Of a stretch of 64,000 bases of DNA, positions 36,214 through 48,176 are shown one piece after another (the first letter of the stretch is position 1; every line of letters begins with the position of its first letter). This DNA is from Proteles cristata cristata. Taxonomy: Eukaryota; Chordata; Mammalia; Carnivora; Hyaenidae. A program made the position numbers and the translations under genes. The stretch is taken from NCBI GenBank assembly GCA_017311185.1, contig JAESUZ010000756.1, forward strand, positions 992,001-1,056,000. Reading direction: 5' to 3'. Under the pieces are notes generated by a model that was not told the DNA's origin, searched no databases, and worked only from the letters and a program-made list of their open reading frames with translations.

Positions 36214-37748
36214 ATTTTTTTTTCTAAATTTTTATTTAAATTCTAGTTAGTTAATATACAATGCAATACTGGTTTCAGGAGCAGAATTCAGTGATTCATC
36301 AATTACATACAACACCCAGTGCTCATCCCAACAAATGCCCTCCTTAATATTCATCACCCATCTAGCTCATCTCCCACTAACCTCCTCCATCAACACTCAG
36401 TTTGTTCTATATTGTTAAGAATCTCTCAGGGTTTGTTTCCCTCTCTCTTTTTTCCTCCTCCCATATGTTCATCTTTTTTTTTTCTTCAATTCCACATCTG
36501 AGTAAAACCATGTTATGTTTGTTTTTCTCTGACTGACTTACTTGGTTTAGCATAATATTATCTAGCTCTGTCCTCACTGTTGCAAATGGCAAGATTTCAT
36601 TCCTTTTGATGGCTTAGTAATATTCCATTGTGTATATAAATATAAGTATAAATATAAATATAAATATACACACCACATCTTCTTTATCCATTCATCAGCT
36701 GAGGAACATTTAGGCTCTCTCCATGCTTGCCCATTGCTGAATAATGCTGCTATAAATCATCAGGGTGTAGGTACCCCTTTGAATCTGTATTTTTGTATCC
36801 TTTGGGTAAATACCTAGTAGTGCAAATGTTGGATCATAGGGCAGTTCTATTTTAACTTTCTGAGGAACCTCCATCCTGGTTTTCAAAGTGGCTGCACCAG
36901 ATTGCATTCCTGCCAGCAGAGGAGGAAGGTTTCCATTTCTCTACACCCTTGTGTTGTTTCTTGTCTTGTTAATTTTAGATATTCTGACAGCTGTGAGGTG
37001 GTATCTCATCATGGTTTTGATGTGTATTTTCTTAATGATGAGAATTGTTGAACATCTTTTCATGTGTCTGTTAGCCAGCTGGATGTCTACTTTGGAAAAC
37101 TGTCTATTCATGTCTTCTGCCCATTTCTTAACTGGATTATTTGTTTTTGGGGTGTTGAGTTTGATAAATTCTTTATAGATTTTGGAAACTAACCCTTTAT
37201 CAGATATTTCATTTGCAAATATCTTCTCCTATTCCATTGGCTGTCTTTTAGTTTGTTCATCATTTCCTTCACTGTGAAGAAGCTGTTCATTTTGATGAAG
37301 TCTCAAGAGTTAATTTTTGCTTTTTTTTTTCTCTTGCCTTCAGAAACATGTCCAGTAAGAGCTGGTACAGCCAAGGTCAAAGAGGTTGCTGCCTGTATTC
37401 TCCCCTAGAATTCTGATGGCTTCCTGTCACATTTAGGTCTTTCATTCATTTTGAATTATTTTTGTGTATGGTGTAAGAAAATGGTTCAATTCACTGTCCA
37501 GTTTTTCCAACACCACTTGTGGAAGAGACTGTCATTTTCCCATTGGATATTCTTTCCTGCTTTGTCAAAGATTAATTAACCATATGGTTGTGGGTCCACT
37601 TCTATTCCATTCCGTTGACCTATGTGTTTGTTTTTGTGCCAGTACCATACTGCCTTGATGATTACAGCTTTACAATATAGCTTGAACTAATGATGCATCC
37701 AGTTTTGTTTTTCTTACCAGGATTGCTTTGGCTACTTACGGTCTTTTG
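36214..37748 (-). mobile_element. Carnivore L1, 5'-truncated, minus strand
   Basis: T-run and 'tctagttagttaatatacaa' at the left are the reversed L1 3' end. 3' UTR and ORF2 C-terminus follow to the right ('IELPYDPTFALLGIYPKDTK' on the minus strand). Imperfect target duplication: ATGGGTTGTATTTTTA near 36198-36213 and ATGGGACTGTATTTTTA near 37749-37765. It lies in the same sense as ESR1, unlike almost all other L1s here. Confidence 0.88.
36640..36670. repeat. (TATAAA)n simple tract inside L1
   Basis: Five or so copies of ATAAAT/ATATAA in the L1 3' UTR region. Confidence 0.8.
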
Positions 37749-38017
37749 CATGGGACTGTATTTTTAAAAGTCCCTCTCTGGTAGGGATATACACTGAAGC
37801 ATTAATATTTATGGGTGCAAAAATATATGTCTCAAGTTTTCTTTTTAAAAACTCACACATTTTCACACAAATGTGTTGGAGGGAATTAAATATCATTCTC
37901 TTCATTTTTTTTTACATTTGAAAAATTCTAGATGCTAAGAAAAAGTGGCATAATCTAACAATATAGTAGATATATAATGAAAAAGAAATATGAAAGCTCT
38001 AATTTCCTTCCCTTTTC

Positions 38018-39035
38018 TCTTTAAACACACTCCCTTGGTGATTTCATTCATCACTTCTATGCTGAGGACTCATGATATTATAGCAAGGCCACACCACTCC
38101 CCAACCCCAGATGTCACTACTTAGATTGCCTGAAAACATCTCAAACTCCACATGGCCAAAATTGAACTGATTTCTCCGCATGAAAACTTCATTTACTTGT
38201 GGACATTTTTATATCAATTGTTGACAATGCCACCTTCTAATTATTCAGGTGAAAATAACTGGACTCATCCCTGATGCTGTTCTCACACTCAGTACCCAGT
38301 TCATTGGCAAATTCTTGTCAGCTCTACCTTAAGATATGTCAAGATATAACCACTCCTCACTGCTGCTCTATTAGCACCCTTGTCAGAGCCACCAGCAACC
38401 CCTATTTTTCACCAGATTACTATAGTAGTCTCCTAACTGCTCTTCCTCCCTCAACCCATGGCTTCCTTTGAATCTCTTCTCAATCCAGCAAGCCAAAGTG
38501 AACACCTGAAACATAAGGCATATCTTGCCTCTTAAAATCCTGCATGAGTCCCCATTTGCCTCAGAATAAAAGCCAAAATCTTAGTTGTCACCTAGACTCA
38601 TGATCTCCCCTGCATTCGCCTCTCTGATCACATTTTCTTCCACTCCTAATTCCTGCCTCTTTCTGTTCTACTCAGGCTGGTCTCCTAGAATATTCTAGAG
38701 CTGTTCTTGCTTTCAGGACTCTGAACATGCTGGGCTCTTTGCCTGGAATGCTGTTGCCTCTGGATGGCTCTCTCACTTCCTCCTTCAAGTGCTATTCAAA
38801 AGCTGGTGCCAAGAGGTTAACTCTACCCTGTTCCTCTCCTCACCCCAGCACTCCTGCTCCCCTCTCTCCAGCTCTTGTTTTCCTCCAAATAAAGATCATT
38901 AACTAGTTCATGGCATTTGCCTTCTTGTCAGCACCACCTACAATGTAAGCACCAGGGAGGCAGGGCTTGATGTATCCCAGAACAGTGCTGGGCTCCTAGG
39001 ACGCTCAATAAAAATTGCTAAAGGATCAAACTCAT
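38018..39035 (+). mobile_element. L2, right piece with 3' end
   Basis: 'aaacacactcccttggtgat', 'ctatgctgaggactcatg', 'ggccaaaattgaactgattt', 'agtctcctaactgctcttcc', 'agtccccatttgcctcagaa' and the terminal 'acagtgctgggctcctagga'/'gctcaataaaaattgc' follow L2 in order for about 1 kb. Confidence 0.85.
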
Positions 39036-39390
39036 CAGCGAATCAGGAACTGCCATTTCCAACCATACTATGGGCTCATTAGGGCAGGATTGACATCATT
39101 TTTTTAAGTGCAGAGACACCATGTGAACACCAGAAAAGGCCGAGGACCTATCCACAACACACACACATAAGCTAATGTCCTTCCAGTGAGAGTTGATGGA
39201 GAAAACACATAATAACCAAAAAAATATCAATAATGCATAGACTGAGTTTGTGTTTTTTCCTTGCTCCATAAGCCCAGGAAATTAATTTGTATTAATACAA
39301 TATCATCTTGCAATGTCATGAAATATTTAATAAGCACCTATGTTCCAGGTACTGTTCCAGAAATGAAAGATAGTGACAGTCTGCCCTCAT
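39036..39390. other. Unassigned intron sequence
   Basis: No element recognised. Confidence 0.45.
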
Positions 39391-39400
39391 AAAACTTACA

Positions 39401-39623
39401 GGGGCACCTGGGTGGCTCAGTCAGTTAAGCATCTAACTTCGGCTCAGGTCATAATCTCACAGTTCATGGGTTCGAGCGTCGCGTCAGGCTCTGTGTTGAC
39501 AGCTTGGATCCTGGAGTCTGCTTCAGAATCTGTGTCTCCCTCTCTCTCTCTGCCCCTTGCCCATTCATACTCTCTATCTCTCAAAAATGAATAAACATTC
39601 AAAAAAATTTTTTTGTAAATTAA
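39401..39623 (+). mobile_element. Felid SINE, 10-bp target duplication
   Basis: Forward copy GGGGCACCTGGGTGGCTCAG; AAAACTTACA at 39391-39400 and 39624-39633. Confidence 0.93.
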
Positions 39624-39633
39624 AAAACTTACA

Positions 39634-41171
39634 ATCTACTGCCTCCATTGGTTTGTAAACATTTGAAAACCTAGCTCATGCAGACGTAAGATGCATTATT
39701 GTGCTCAAACCAAGTAGCAGATCTCTTATATTAATGCATTTTCATCAGGGCAATTATCATCTCTGAGGGGCAAATCTTAGCTTTGGAGGATCAAAAACCC
39801 TTACATATTACAACTGTGTGTAGTCTTCTAAGGCCCAAGTATCTAACAAAACATTATTCCTTGGTATTCAATCATTTTCCCCAGATTAAATGAGATTTTT
39901 CAACTCGGGGGAGTCAATACAGAAAGACTGAGATACATTGTGATAATGTGTCAAGTCCCCTGGGTTCATGGGTCTCAGACTCACCACCCCTGCCACAGGA
40001 ATTCCCCCAGCCCAGCTTTGCAACCTCTGAGGGTTGTAAGTCCCTCAAAAGTTGGTGGCTAGATAGGAACCGCCTACAGCACAACACTGCCACAGGATAC
40101 AACACGGAGACATGTGGGAATATAGAGACTAGGGGAATTAAGAGAGGGGGAGACACAAGAAAAAAGACTGTGATTATTCAGCCTCAGAAACTTTTATTTT
40201 AAAGAAAAACTCATGAGAAAATCAGTATCTGAGTTTGTTCGTGAGTAGGGAAAGGTGTGCCGCACCAGTGATTTCTAACAATTGAGAGTTTATGCTTTCA
40301 CAGATGACGAAGTGATCTCTCACTAAGGTTGATTAATGGAATGATTCAAACAAAGATAGAAGAAACAAGCCAAGCTCTCCATCCAAAAAGGTGAGGTTGA
40401 AGTGGGGAATTTCCTGCTAAACATTTCATTTCCAAAATGTCAGTTCCTACACTGGGGTGTGTAAATATGTACACAATTAGATGAGTGATGGCAAAGTCCC
40501 CGAATGATGCCAGACTTGGCCCCGCAAGGCCTTCCCCTTCCCACTCTCCTCCACTCCACACTGTTCCCCTCTCTAATGGCAGACCCCTACAGATGCATGG
40601 AACTTCTCTCTTTAACCACACACACACACACACACACACTCTGTTTCTTCCAAAGGAAGCAGCAGGATACTACTTCAAATTTATCATCTTTTAATCCTAA
40701 ATAGAAAAAGCAGCAATGTTGCAAAAACCTGAGCTCTCCACTGGCACAGATGTTGGGTTCTGGGACTCAAGGTATCAGTGTTTTCTGAAAACAAGTATGT
40801 GATATTTGTTCCCCACTTATGCTCAGAACACATCTCACATACAGAAAGTTTTCCTTCAATATAAGAACTGCTCTCAGAGTTAAATGTGAGTGTGTGTAAT
40901 TTGAACGATAGCATGCATTTAACAAAATATTCACAGAGTACAACCACAAGTGTGCAGGATCTCAACAGTCAAATAGTCTGACTAGACTTTCTCGCAAGAC
41001 CATAAAATGATAATTGATGCTCAGGATGACTAACTGTAACATCCTGAAATACTATGAGTAACGAAATAAAGTAGCGTCACACGATGGCCTTGCGGGCACA
41101 CGGTGAGGAAACAGACTAGCCAGTGCCCTGACACTTCTTAGTTCATGCCATATTTGGGAAACATACTTATC
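39634..41171. other. Unassigned intron with a (CA)n run
   Basis: (CA)n at about 40616-40638. No transposon recognised. Frames overlapping the CA run are artefacts. Confidence 0.5.
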
Positions 41172-41174
41172 TTT

Positions 41175-41205
<31 letters not shown>

Positions 41206-41398
41206 TCTATTTATTTATTTAACTTGGAGAGAGAGTGCAAGAGGAGCAGCGAGAGAGGTAAAGAGAGAGAATCCCAAGCAGGCTCCACACTGTCAACGCA
41301 GAGCCCGATGCGGGCCTCGAACCCATGAATGGTGAAATCACAACCTGAGCAGAAACCAAGAGTCAGATGTTTAACTGACTGAGCCACCCAGGCACCCC
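41172..41398 (-). mobile_element. Felid SINE with expanded (TTTA)n tail
   Basis: About twelve TTTA units (41173-41220) at the tail side, then GA-rich DNA and the head ending CCAGGCACCCC. The expansion grew from the AATAAATAAA tail. Confidence 0.93.
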
Positions 41399-41399
41399 A

Positions 41400-41520
41400 G
41401 CTACTTACCATTTTGGTCTCTGTTTATCTGCAAAATGGCCACAACGATGGTAGCTACTCATAAGGATGTTGTGAAGATATTTCATGCAATGCTTGACAAT
41501 ACACTTATAGATGGTAGTTT
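41400..41520 (+). repeat. MIR-like fragment
   Basis: 'ctctgtttatctgcaaaatg' and 'ataaggatgttgtgaagat' match the forward MIR 3' half. The SINE at 41172 may have split it. Confidence 0.6.
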
Positions 41521-41759
41521 ATTTTTTCTTTTTTTTTCAATATGGCCTTCATGTGAATTTGATTTTCTGGTGTTCTGAATCTTTCTTAAAATAATCTGTG
41601 ATATATGTTGACAGTATGTCAGAACATTTATTAAAGAGGACATCCAATATTCAAATTATGATTTGAAGCTTACTCTTGTAGAGAAACTGCTATTTGACCA
41701 CCAAATGTGCATTTAACTCTTATTATTACGAACAAACCTCAGATTTTATTCCTTGCATA
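41521..41759. other. Unassigned intron sequence
   Basis: T-rich start, otherwise nothing recognised. Confidence 0.45.
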
Positions 41760-42180
41760 ATGTGCATAGCTTAAAGATTATATTTCCCAGTGTGCTTTGC
41801 AGCTGGAGACAGTCTAATATCTGACCAATGCTAAGAGTTCCCAGAAGTCTCCTTAAAGGAAGCTGCTGCGGCAGCAAAGTGTGTCCCTACTGACATTCTC
41901 TTTCTCCAACTTTCCAGAAGCCTGTAATGCAGAGTGACTGCTAAATCTCCAGTAGACCATGGGATCAGGAAATGACCTTGAAAAAGGAAGTCTTAAGCTA
42001 GGATAGGGGATAAAATGTCAGAAGGAAGTTGGGCCATTTTGACTGCAGAGCTGCTGTGCTCCTGCTAAAGGAGTCCAGATTTATTTTATAAGAGAGAAAA
42101 ATAAACTTTGTCTTGTTTAACCCACTGTTATTTTGGTGTTTTCTGTTATAGGGGGTTGATTCTCATCCTAAAACAGTTAT
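41760..42180 (+). repeat. Possible old LTR remnant
   Basis: 'tatatttcccagtgtgcttt', 'gagagaaaaataaactttgt', 'ttgtttaacccactgttatt' and 'ttctgttatagggggttga' look like an old mammalian LTR 3' part (polyadenylation signal AATAAA then 'aagccactgttattttgg'). Family not assigned. Confidence 0.5.
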
Positions 42181-42669
42181 ATTTGAAATAGGATTTCTAC
42201 AATATATACTATTTCTTACTCTTACAGTCTTTCCTATTTCCCTTCAATATTTGTATGTATAAATACTTTAAGCTTATAGGATAGTTTAAAGCTTCCAAAT
42301 GTAGGCAAAATCTCTAGTTATATTAACTTAGAAAATGGGCAGCAGCTGATATACCTCAGAATTTTTTTTCCTTAACACCATTTGTTTTTGCAAAAACAAA
42401 ACAAAAACAGAGAAACAATAATCAAATCTCCATTAGTTTTGGTTAGTGGCAATAAGATTACTTGAAAAAGAATTAAAGTATGAAGACAGATTTAATAACA
42501 CAAGTCAAAAGAAATACATGTGCTGAAGGTTTAAAAAAATATATTCAGAAAACTAGTTTCTAGCCTAGTTTTCAAAATGCAGGTTATCTCATGATTTTAC
42601 TGAATAGTTACATAACATTAAAATTTTGACTCCAAATTAATTATATCAAACAACTCCAAACCAACAACT
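42181..42669. other. Unassigned AT-rich intron
   Basis: Nothing recognised beyond A-rich short runs. Confidence 0.45.
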
Positions 42670-42770
42670 ATAGCAGCAGCTAGTATTTACTGAGTGAAGA
42701 GTTACTGTGAGCCAGGGTTATCCAAAGACAGAGCTGATGTTTTTAAATCACTTAATATATAGAACTTCTT
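42670..42770 (-). repeat. MIR fragment
   Basis: 'agctagtatttactgagtga' and 'gtgagccagggttatccaaa' match the reversed MIR start. Short. Confidence 0.5.
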
Positions 42771-42851
42771 GATGATGTCTGTTATATGGCAGGGGAGGGG
42801 AGGAAAGAAGGTATTTTTTTTTATATCAAATAATGTTTAGATGGTACAACT

Positions 42852-43061
42852 CTTTTTTTTCTTTTAAGTTTATTTATTTATTTATTTATTTTGAGAGAAA
42901 GAAAGAGAGCACAAGCCAGGGAGGGGCCGAGAGAGGGTGAGAGAAAGAATCCCAAGCAGATTGCATGTTCCACAAGGAGCCCAAAGTGGGGCTCAATCCC
43001 ATGACCTGAGCCTAAATCCAGAGTCAGACTCTTAATCAACTGAGGCACTACCCAGGTGCCC
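42852..43061 (-). mobile_element. Felid SINE, imperfect target duplication
   Basis: (TTTA)n tail side, GA-rich part, head ending CCCAGGTGCCC. ATGGTACAAC at 42841-42850 and ATGGTATAAT after the element. Confidence 0.9.
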
Positions 43062-43089
43062 AAAATGGTATAATTCCATATTGGTGCCA

Positions 43090-43302
43090 TCAGTTTTTTT
43101 ATCCTATTCTAAGAGTTTCACACAGAAGAGTGTTCTAGAATTGAAATTGTTTCCCAAATAACTAAACTCTATTAACCTCTCTATGCCTCAGTTTTTCATC
43201 CATAAAATAAGGACAACAAAAGCAATAAAGACTGAGGTAACGCAGGTAAAATGCTTAAAACAATACCTGCCATAGCTAGCTACCAATTGTAACATAAATT
43301 AC
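43090..43302 (+). repeat. MIR SINE fragment
   Basis: 'attaacctctctatgcctca', 'gtttttcatccataaaataa', 'aatgcttaaaacaatacctg' in forward MIR order. Confidence 0.85.
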
Positions 43303-43313
43303 AAAACTCAGCT

Positions 43314-43539
43314 CAGGCCGCCTAGGTGGTTCATTTGGTTAAGCGTCTGAGTTCAGCTCAGGTCATGATATCACGGTTCATGGGTCCGGGCCCTACATCA
43401 GGCTCTGTACTAACAGCTTAGAGCCTGGAGTCTGCTTCAGATTCTGTGCCTTCCTCTCTCTCTTCCCTCCACTGCTTGTGCGCTCTCTCGCTCTCTCTCT
43501 CACATACACACACACACAAATAAATAAACATTAAAAAAA
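43314..43539 (+). mobile_element. Felid SINE, perfect 11-bp target duplication
   Basis: Diverged head (GCCGCCTAGGTGGTTCATTT). AAAACTCAGCT at 43303-43313 and 43540-43550. The tail carries a CACA run. Confidence 0.92.
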
Positions 43540-43550
43540 AAAACTCAGCT

Positions 43551-43736
43551 TTGCTACTACTTCTTCATACGTAAAATGGTCAAACCATAACATTGCTCAC
43601 AGTCCTCACAGGATAACCAGTATAGTGAAATCGAAGTTCCTTGAAGGAGTTTGCCAGTTTTGTTCTCTTTTACATCCCTAACACATAGAGCAATACCTAC
43701 CACATGCAATTAACTCATTAAGTTACTGTCAAATGA
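43551..43736 (+). repeat. MIR tail and L2 3'-end fragments
   Basis: 43551-43610 continues MIR-like 'cttcatacgtaaaatgg'. 43630-43736 ('gttccttgaaggagtttgcc', 'ctaacacatagagcaatacc') resembles the L2 terminus. Confidence 0.5.
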
Positions 43737-43944
43737 GGGGCACCTGGGTGGCTCAGTCGGTTAAGCAGCCGACTTCAGCTCAGGTCATGATCTCGCGGTC
43801 TGTGGGTTTGAGGCCCTCGTCGGGCTCTGTGCTGACAGCTCAGAGCCTGGAGCCTGTTTCAGATTCTGTGTCTCCCTCTCTCTCTGACCCTCCCCCGCTC
43901 ATACTCTGTCTCTCTCTGTCTCAAAAATAAACATTTAAAAAAAA
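43737..43944 (+). mobile_element. Felid SINE, 14-bp target duplication
   Basis: Forward, well preserved (GGGGCACCTGGGTGGCTCAG, CTCAAAAATAAACATTT). TTACTGTCAAATGA at 43723-43736 and TTACTATCAAATGA at 43945-43958. Confidence 0.94.
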
Positions 43945-44159
43945 TTACTATCAAATGAATAAAACTAGTTTTGTGCTGTTATTATAAAAGACTCCATTGA
44001 AGCCTAAGGTATACCTGTTTCGATATCATTATTCCACCCCACTTTACTGGTTGATCAATTAACCTTCTTGCACTATGCTTATATTGTTATCTAAAAGTCA
44101 CATTTAAAGTTTTGGATAAGAGAAATGATCTCTGAATTTAGTATCATTTTTATTAATCT

Positions 44160-44370
44160 TTTTTTGCAATATGATGACAGTTTCCTTTTCATATATCTTA
44201 CATACAGTATTATACCTCCTTTATTATTATAGGAAGGTACATATAACATAACATTTAGTATTTACCCATGTTTAAGTGTACAGTTCAGAGGCATTAAGTA
44301 CATTCACATTGTTAGGCTACCATCATTACTATCCACCTCTAGAATATACCGCCCTTTTCAAAATATGACT
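44160..44370 (+). repeat. Old interspersed repeat fragment
   Basis: 'gtttaagtgtacagttcaga' and 'cattaagtacattcacattg' are a widespread old L1M-associated pattern. Family assignment uncertain. Confidence 0.5.
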
Positions 44371-45344
44371 CCTGGTATATATTCTTAAGTTCCTTTTATT
44401 AATAGTCAAGACAAATCAGAAATTGGTTACGTAGGCCAATAATAACCATTTTCCAATTTTGACAATCATTTTTACCATAAAGATTCCATCAAAATGGTCT
44501 GCTATTTGGTGGCAAGAAAATTGAAGACATTTAAGTTAAGTCTTTTGATTTTGTGAGATTGGGAGTCATGTGTTTTGACACACATTTATTAGACACTAAT
44601 TGACTAGTTGCTTATACGTCTATCTATTTGTAATCCTTTTAAATTTGAAGCCCTCCACAATATTAGTGGAGTCTTCCAATCTCACAGACCCTATATAAAG
44701 ATAGCTTTGTCCTTGATCACAGTTTGGGGAATTTTAAGATCTACTTAGGAAAGCCCAATATACTTTCTTTCAGTTTATACTCTGAATTGTGCACAGTAAT
44801 ATAGAAAAAAACAAATCTGTTTATGCCTCATTTCTGCCTTATTGATACAAGAAAAGAAACACTGCCAGACACAACTTGAATGCCTGCCTTGGAAAATATC
44901 CTTCCACAGCTCAAGGCCTTGGATGAGAATGAGTTCTAAAATTCATAGCATTTATCTGCTGGTTTCCAAATATGCATTTCGAATGCCCTAAGCAAAGTTA
45001 GGCAAACATCTTGACCAGGTAAAAAGAACCAATGTCATTATGTGACATGCTCTTGTATGAAGAGACACTTTTAATACCCTCCAGAGAAGGAAACTACCCA
45101 CCACGTTATTAGATTTCATGTTTATGAAATGGCCACACAATAAACACATGCTATGTTACAAAGAGAATCTTTCATTTCCTCTAGAGAAGGGCACTGCCAT
45201 CATTTTAAATTTAACCTTTACTTAGCAATCACACTTCCAATTGTTCATGGCATTGTGTTAGGGGCTTTGCAAGGTACAACCAGGGGATAAATCCTAGTCC
45301 CAAAGGGCAAGGCTGTTTGTTTTCTTACTTCATCATAGAGAACC
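44371..45344. other. Unassigned intron sequence
   Basis: No gene or transposon recognised. Confidence 0.5.
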
Positions 45345-45356
45345 TGCCTCAAGATA

Positions 45357-45583
45357 TTTTTTTAAATTTTTTAATGTTTATTTATTTTTTCAGAGAGAGA
45401 GACAGGGACAGAGCGCGAGTAGGGAGCAGCAGCAGAGAGAAGGAGACACAGAATCCAAAGCAAGCTCCAGGCTCTGAGCTGTCAGCACAGAGCCTGACAT
45501 GGGGCCCAAACCCACAGACTATTATGAGATCATGACCCGACCCGAAGTCGGACGCTTAATCAACTGAGTTACCCAGGCTCTCC
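45357..45583 (-). mobile_element. Felid SINE, short target duplication
   Basis: Reverse copy with CAGGCTCTGAGCTGTCAGCA and GGACGCTTAATCAACTGAGT. TGCCTCAAGAT before (45345) and TGCCTCAATAA after (45584). Confidence 0.92.
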
Positions 45584-45594
45584 TGCCTCAATAA

Positions 45595-46417
45595 TTTTTA
45601 AAGAGAACTTATATTTTAACACATGGAGCAATTTATACTTACAAGGGAGAGTGTTCCTAAGAGAAGTCCCCATTGGAAGTTCAAACTGCATGGAACAGAT
45701 TAGTAACCAGGGCAACAGAACTGAAATCCTAAGATTCCATGGAACTAGGGGTTCCCAACCAGGGGCAGTTAATTCTATAATTCACCCTTTTGAGAAAGAT
45801 AAACTGAACACCAAATAGATAATGGTGACTCAGGTGAGTTTAAAAATTAAACACAACCCCAAAGTCTCATCTACCTTACAGTTAATGTTAAAATACCACA
45901 GGCAATAAAAGGAGTTTACCCCTGCAGTTTCTCTAATTTTCCATCCTCTGTGTAACTGCAGGGGCATAGAGCCAGCATCTATTTACCTAATGACTATTAC
46001 CTCTCAGCTATGAATCACCTTAAAAGAACAGTTATACTGTCTTCTTCAAATAAGGTATTTGATTAAGAGAAAAGGAACACGTAGTTATGTTCTATCAGTC
46101 AAATACTAACACTTTCCTATCTGTTTCAGTGTTTAACCACTTGCTAAAAGCAGTGAATTTATTTTCACATTTGCAAGAAAAATGCTTAATACAGGCGTAT
46201 TTGAGAGCTAAGTTGTGGGGTGAAGAGAGAGAAGTAATAATGGTTCCAAAAAGAAACTGTTTGGACAACAGTCTAATATAAAGATGATAGTGTAAACCCA
46301 TTAGAGCTCTCTGGTTCCTGCAAAGGAAAACAATAACATAGTGGTGATATGAAACAAATTTCAAATCCATTTATGGAGCTTTTGCTAGAAATTATTGGTG
46401 AGATAGAGAAATAACAT
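45595..46417. other. Unassigned intron sequence
   Basis: No element recognised. Confidence 0.5.
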
Positions 46418-46442
46418 GGCGGGGCGGGGGGTGGGGGGGAGG
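46418..46442 (+). other. G-rich run with G-quadruplex potential
   Basis: Four G tracts of 4-7 bases separated by single C, T or A bases (GGGGCGGGGGGTGGGGGGGA). On the minus strand, sense for ESR1, the run is C-rich. Confidence 0.85.
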
Positions 46443-47737
46443 TGAATTCTTCTAGTTCTACTCCGCTACTGAGAATGTTTCCAAGGTTCCCATTGTTTTT
46501 TATGGCTCCAATTAACTGAGATATCATTAGGGCCAATGCTGGTTTTCTCCCCCTTTGCAGTTCTCTGATCTCCAACTCACTAAAGTAAATTATATCTTAC
46601 ATCACTAAGGTGTACCCTCTACCGGGTAGCAGGGAAGTTCTAACTTTAGCTTAGGGTACACAGAGGCTAAGCCCACTGGGGCTCTAAATAAACTACTGTT
46701 AGGGGTAAAAAGGTTCCAGAAATCTAGATGTAGAACTGGTTACACCAAAAGTTCAAGTGTAGGCATTCCAGAGAGTCAGGCACATGTATCCTGGAGAAGC
46801 CATACAATTTCAGCATCGTTCTGGGAATGAAGATTTACATAGCCAGTCCAAATGGTCTTCATGTTAAGAAATCTCAATTTGTAAGAAAAAAAAAATCTCA
46901 ATTTGTGAAGAATCATCTCCCAATACAAGGACATTTGCTTTGTCAAAGGAATGCTCACTTCACGTGATCATCTATAGTAGGCTTTCTTTAAATGAAAGAT
47001 ACACTACAGTTAAAATATGATTCACTTCATATATTCATTTTTCACATATACAACTTTTAAAAATAAGTTCATGGCCTAAGCAAGTCAAACTCAGATTGCA
47101 GAAATAGTTTTCCCTTGACAAATTCCCCTAGACAAAAATAGGTACCCAGCCAATAAAAACTATCCATCTTTCCATTTAAAAGAAGAAATTCAACCATGGT
47201 ACAAATGAATCATCCAGCAATAAATCTATTAGTGAAATAAGACTATGGTTTAATAGTTGCTCCTGTGTATTAGACCCCAGCTGATTTAGTTCAGTGATAT
47301 ACATTTGATAAGACACTGTGGACCATGGATTGGTTGTCCTACCACAGTAAACTCCATCCATGATTATGTTGGTTTAAGTCATTTGAAGTTTCAGAAAGTA
47401 AGCAGAAGTTAAGCTGTCCCTTTACGGGGCAAAACGAGCATAGAATTGAAATACAGTGAGGGAGATGCAGAGATTCATGCAAAAAAAAAAAATAACATGA
47501 ATGCACTGTGCAAAGGGGAGACTAGCCAGCAGAGACTGGGGTCAGGAGATCTTGCTGGAAAGTAGAGCTCAACTAAGATGTGAGAGTGCCAGTTGGTGAA
47601 CAGCTTTTCTACTATTAAAAAAGGTGAACCTAGGGTCAGGTGCCCTGAGGCACAAGTTGAACTCTGGGCTTCAAGAGACACTACCATTTATCTGTTAAAG
47701 CCATTAATCAATTAGACAAGCCAACTGCCAAATTTTT
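46443..47737. other. Unassigned intron sequence
   Basis: No gene or transposon recognised over 1.3 kb. Confidence 0.5.
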
Positions 47738-48176
47738 AATTGAATAGTTGTTTCCCCCAAAATTCATATCTACCCGGAACCTGTGAATGTGATTTTATTT
47801 GAAAATAGGATCTCTGCAGATATAAACAAGTAAGATGAGGTCATACTGGATTAGGGTGAACCCTAACTCTAATATAACTGGGGTCCTTATAAGAGGAAAA
47901 TTTGGACCCAGACACAAAGAGAGAACATCATAAGACAACAGAGACAGAGGTTAGAGAAATGCATCTGCAGACCAAGGAATTCAAGGATTGACAGTAGCTT
48001 CTAGAAGCTAGCTAGAAAGAGGCATGGCAGGATCCTCCCGTAGAGCCTTCAAAGACAGCATGGTCCTGTTGATAACCTTGATTTTAGACAACCAGTCTTC
48101 AGCACTGTAAATTTCTCTTGTTTCATGCCACCCAGTTTGAGAAATGTTGTTATGGTAGCCATAGGAAACTAATGCA
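47738..48176 (+). mobile_element. MLT1-type solo LTR (ERVL-MaLR)
   Basis: Near full length in order: 'cccccaaaattcatatctac', 'gatctctgcagatataaac', 'aagatgaggtcatactggat', 'ggggtccttataagaggaaa', 'gccacccagtttgagaaatg', 'ggaaactaatgca'. No internal coding region nearby, so a solo LTR or MaLR remnant. Confidence 0.85.
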
